Shown here in pieces: positions 62,261-64,000 of a DNA stretch of 64,000 bases. The notes under the pieces were generated by a model that made no database searches, was not told the DNA's origin, and saw only the letters and a program-made list of their open reading frames with translations. The DNA comes from Oryzias latipes. Taxonomy: Eukaryota; Chordata; Actinopteri; Beloniformes; Adrianichthyidae. The position numbers were made by a program, and so were the translations under genes. How positions within the stretch are numbered: the stretch's first letter is position 1; the number at the start of each line of letters is the position of its first letter. The stretch is taken from NCBI RefSeq assembly GCF_002234675.1, contig NC_019872.2:13513950-13577949 (forward strand), given 5' to 3'.

Positions 62261-63335
62261 ACCATGCTATTCTCAATTGTTCAATTTTCCAAGAAAATAC
62301 TCTCTGACTTCACATTTTTATGGATGTAATGTCTTAAAGGTACAGAAGGTCTAAAATGCAAACAACCTTGAGGCTGCAAACAGCTTTTTATAGGCCATCA
62401 TTATTTGGTTTATCCTAAAAATCTTGGATAAGCAAACCATGAGAATAAAGCTGTCAACCCACTGGATTGGATTGAGTTGAAATTCCACCATTGTTTAAAT
62501 CTTTGTGGTAAAACTGACCATTCTAAATTTAGTATTTATTTCACTGTTTATGGAAAAAATGTGGCTTTGGCTTCACTGGCGAGATTTCATTGGTCCAACA
62601 GTCTGATGCCAGTTATCATTGTCAAAAGGGCTGGAGTAGTGATGGACAGATGAAGCTTCATGAAGCATTGAAGCCTGTCATCCAGTGCAAAGCTTCTTGA
62701 AGCTTTATTGGCTCTACAGGACATCTGTTGGATGCAAAAATATTAATTGGTATGAGTTTGAAGTGGGAATTAATCTGTTGGCAAATCAAAAATGCAAAAC
62801 ATGTGTGTTGTCATACTGTCTGGTGTATGGGGGATTCATAACTCTGTTTTCTGAAATCAGTCACATGGTACAGTCGCACAGCAAAGGTTCAGATATCAGC
62901 ATTTTCCGCTCCTCCTCTAAAGGAAGCAACCCTCAATACACACATCGCAGAAACGCCCCCTTTCGGCTCACACTTCGAAGCCACTTCATGCACAGAATGC
63001 CTTATTATTACCACTAAAGCTTATGTTTTTACTATCAGCACTCATAGACTGGACAAAGCAATGGAGAAGATTTGAAAAGAAAAAGCACAATCCTGTCCAA
63101 AAGTGTTTGTCAAATCTTTGTGTTTTTTTAAAGCAGTCTGGATTATCCTAGCTGACAATTTTCCGTCAGAATGCATGACTTTGTTTATTAAAATTGCTGA
63201 CCTGTGAATCAGTCAAGCAAAGGAAAGGCCCTTGGTCAGATTAGACACTGTTGTGTTGGTGTATCCTGTCATTTAATTAAAAGAAGTTTTTTCTTTCTTT
63301 CTTTAGTCTGTCACTTCTTTTGTCCTCAACTCTGT

Positions 63336-63355
63336 AACCCCCCCCCCCCCCCCCC
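63336..63355. repeat. Poly-C run
   Basis: About 18-19 consecutive C bases occur, unusual in this AT-rich region. It is prone to sequencing error and could form C-rich or, on the other strand, G-quadruplex structure. Confidence 0.85.
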
Positions 63356-64000
63356 GAAACACTACATACCCTGTTGAGATATGTTGGGTTTTCAGGTGTT
63401 AGAAGTTTGGGAATTACCCTGCAAAAACACTATTTTATGCCCAACTGTGTTTACTCTGTCATTATAAACACAACCAAATAACATGAAGAAAAATTCCCAT
63501 ATATGTATTTTTTACAAATATGTATATTTGTCATGTGTTAACACAAACATGGTTTATATCTAAGTTAAAAGCCTTTTGGTGCTGATTGCGTCATTGGTGT
63601 AGGAGCTGATGTTTGTCCAAAAAGATCCTGGACAAGTCTGGCTTCATGGAGGCAACATGTTAAGAAAAAAAAAAGAGTGGAGAAAGACAAGAAGTCCCTT
63701 CATCTTTAACAGCTGGCCCACGTTGCCAGAGAGATGGAGCTCCAGATGCGGCGGACGTATACAGGAGCTCCATATTTGGGTTTTGTGTGCTACAGTAACA
63801 GCCAGCTGCCAGGACCGAAGCCTTTTCTTACATCTTTTCCCCGAAAGCTAAAGAGCCCTCAGCTTGCTTGTATGTGTGCCTCTTCCACTCATAAACACAC
63901 TCACATACACACGCCACCCACACTCGCCGTATGTCATGAAAACGAGCAATGGAGCAAGAGTGTTTTGATAGACTGCTGGCCTTCTGTATACCGAACGATG

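Larger units (their letters stand above)
52289..64000. other. Long nrg2 5' intron (partial)
   Basis: Nearly 12 kb without a recognisable exon on either strand. I looked for the neuregulin immunoglobulin-like exons on the minus strand and saw none. It contains families H, A, C and I, a C-homopolymer (63336-63355) and a GC-richer, repeat-poor stretch at about 56640-57700. Confidence 0.6.

Overview
The window is vertebrate nuclear DNA, almost certainly from a ray-finned (teleost) fish. All coding sequence is split by GT-AG introns, many only about 70-120 bp long. The three proteins read as fish forms of vertebrate families, and the non-coding DNA is full of teleost-type interspersed repeats: short elements with terminal inverted repeats, a tRNA-like short repeat, LINE tails ending in ATTCT or CATC runs, and a collapsed Tc1-like element. 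The repeat mix suggests a medaka-like percomorph, but that is a guess. No prokaryotic, CRISPR, phage or operon-like structure is present.

Layout. (1) 1-2240: repeat-rich upstream DNA ending in the likely promoter of the first gene. (2) 2241-15359, plus strand: a complete 20-exon gene for muscle-type glycogen phosphorylase (pygm, 841 codons plus stop). Its introns hold several mobile elements, including a hAT-like element with an exact 8-bp target duplication. (3) 15.7-22.86 kb: intergenic DNA with microsatellites and repeat fragments and no recognised gene. (4) 22858-30026, plus strand: a complete 10-exon SLC22 organic anion transporter (563 codons plus stop) closest to OAT1, with the histidine, lysine and arginine expected of OAT1. 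(5) 30.2-35.6 kb: intergenic, with two large inverted-repeat elements. (6) 35636-52288, minus strand: the EGF-like, juxtamembrane, transmembrane and cytoplasmic exons of neuregulin 2 (nrg2). Two mutually exclusive EGF exons (alpha and beta) and a 24-nt juxtamembrane microexon are readable. (7) 52.3-64 kb: the start of a very long nrg2 intron. The immunoglobulin-like and N-terminal exons lie beyond the right edge.

The three genes do not form a pathway. One mobilises muscle glycogen, one exports or imports organic anions in exchange for dicarboxylates, and one is an ErbB-receptor ligand precursor. In humans, PYGM and several SLC22 anion transporters also lie in one neighbourhood of chromosome 11q13, so the first two genes look like part of an old linkage group. 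NRG2 is elsewhere in humans.

I did not find a new biological system. The best second-look items are the nrg2 splicing logic (reading-frame-enforced alpha/beta choice, a microexon and polypyrimidine-rich flanks) and a set of short inverted-repeat transposon families, several with visible target duplications or nested insertions.
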